Source: JBDTGE01 sp050742975 (lineage in GTDB: Bacteria > Actinomycetota > Actinomycetes > Mycobacteriales > Jatrophihabitantaceae). Taken from it: a DNA stretch of 5,826 bases. Where the stretch lies: the NCBI GenBank assembly GCA_050742975.1, contig JBOGDQ010000106.1:1-5826 (forward strand), given 5' to 3'. Shown in pieces: positions 4,993-5,826 of this stretch. Every line of letters starts with the position of its first letter. Positions within the stretch are counted from its first letter, which is position 1. Below the pieces are notes generated by a model, which saw only the letters and a list, made by a program, of their open reading frames with translations, ran no database searches and was not told the origin of the DNA. Position numbers and translations under genes: made by a program.

Positions 4993-5826
4993 GTGTCGAT
5001 CGAGCTGGCCGTCGGACTCGGCGTCGGGTCGGCTGTCGTGTACGGCACGTCGATCGTGGTGCAGCACCGGGTCGCCCATCGGCCCGGTGGCGACGAGGAT
5101 GCGCGCCACCTGCTCCAGACGGTGCGCGACCCCCGCTGGCTGCTGGCCATCGGCGGCGACTTCGTCGGGTTCCTGCTGCAGATCGGTGCGCTCAGTGCCG
5201 GGCCGGTCGTCCTCGTCCAGCCGCTGGTGGTTCTGATGCTGCCGGTCGCGCTGATCGTCGGCTTCGTGACCGGCGGTCCGCGGCCACGGTTGCCGGAGTA
5301 CCTCGGGTCGGTCTCGATCGTCGGCGGGCTGGCCGTGTTCCTCACGCTGATCGGCATTCCGAGCGAGCCGCACGTGCCGCACCCGCGCCGGATCGCAACC
5401 GCCGTGGCGATCGTCCTGATCCTCGGCACGTTCGCCTGCCTGGTGGTCAGCGGCCGCCGCGCGGTGATCCGCGGTGCGATGTACGGCGCGGTCGCCGGGG
5501 TCTACTTCGGCACGCTCGGAGTGCTGGTCGACGCGGCGTCCAGTCGCTACTCCCGCTTCGGCATGCACGCGCTGGTCGGGACGCCGCGGGGGTTCGTCCC
5601 GCTGATCGGCATCCTGCTGCTCGGGCTCGGCGGGATCGTGCTGACCCAGGTGTCCTTCCAGGTCGGTGCGCTCGGCGCCACGCTGCCGGCGAACCTGTCC
5701 GCCGACCCGCTGGCCGCCGTGCTGCTGGGCGCGATCCTGCTGCACGAGCGCATACCGGTCGGTCCGTGGCACCTCACCGGGTACGCGCTGTGCCTTGCCG
5801 CCGTGGTGGCCGGTGCCGTCAAGCTC
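4993..5826 (+). CDS. DMT-superfamily (EamA-like) membrane transporter, 3' end cut by window edge
   Basis: A frame from GTG 4993 stays open to the right edge, giving 278 residues, nearly the usual length of about 290-310. About nine hydrophobic segments can be seen: 3-24, 49-69, 72-94, 103-123, 133-152, 158-180, 200-220, 228-248 and 255-277. The loop of 25-48 is charged. Segments 54-78 (GGDFVGFLLQIGALSAGP then VVLVQPL) and the late LGATLPANLSADPLAAVLLG (228-247) look like a recurrent actinobacterial DMT-family protein distantly similar to EamA and NIPA-type carriers. It sits in the cytoplasmic membrane; the substrate is unknown and a link to menaquinone is not shown by anything but position. 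The GTG start is supported by the TAnnnT box 7 bases upstream and by the first membrane helix beginning at once. A long open frame on the opposite strand is a composition shadow. Confidence 0.82.
   Translation, partial: MSIELAVGLGVGSAVVYGTSIVVQHRVAHRPGGDEDARHLLQTVRDPRWLLAIGGDFVGFLLQIGALSAGPVVLVQPLVVLMLPVALIVGFVTGGPRPRLPEYLGSVSIVGGLAVFLTLIGIPSEPHVPHPRRIATAVAIVLILGTFACLVVSGRRAVIRGAMYGAVAGVYFGTLGVLVDAASSRYSRFGMHALVGTPRGFVPLIGILLLGLGGIVLTQVSFQVGALGATLPANLSADPLAAVLLGAILLHERIPVGPWHLTGYALCLAAVVAGAVKL

Noticed and set aside
4927..5772. 281-codon minus-strand frame antisense to the membrane protein gene
   Set aside because: Product is Arg/Asp/Gln-rich and low in complexity, while the plus-strand frame gives a coherent multi-helix membrane protein.

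Overview
The window is very GC-rich and rich in GTG starts. It carries two genes of the futalosine menaquinone route, and most genes begin a few bases after a TAnnnT box with no clear Shine-Dalgarno. Together this points to a high-GC actinobacterium (Actinomycetota). The genus cannot be told from the sequence. Nothing clearly marks a phage or an insertion sequence, but a toxin-antitoxin pair and a reverse transcriptase give the window an accessory flavour.

Left part, minus strand (read from 2046 down to 1): an inositol-monophosphatase-family phosphatase (2046-1291); then, 4 bases on, a short histidine-kinase-like ATPase whose phospho-acceptor His position is Gln (1286-660); then a 204-base spacer with hairpins; then the first 151 residues of a protein that looks like an N-terminally extended bacterial reverse transcriptase (455-1, running off the edge). 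The spacer could be the leader RNA of a retron-like element. This is the most promising undescribed item, but the catalytic part of the RT lies outside the window.

Middle: a 96-base divergent promoter region holds a perfect 12-bp inverted repeat whose arms sit at the expected -35 positions of both flanking genes. To its right, on the plus strand, lies mqnA (2143-2985), chorismate dehydratase. Converging on it is a vapBC toxin-antitoxin pair (minus strand, 3671-2998) whose promoter carries a 26-bp operator palindrome.

Right part, plus strand: mqnC (3764-4930), the radical-SAM cyclic dehypoxanthine futalosine synthase, followed by a DMT-type membrane protein (4993 to beyond the right edge). 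MqnA performs the first step and MqnC a later ring-forming step of menaquinone synthesis. The other mqn genes are not in this window. vapBC splits mqnA from mqnC, so the two are not one transcript here.

No stretch above 300 bases lacks a gene. No tRNA, rRNA, CRISPR array or complete mobile element was seen.
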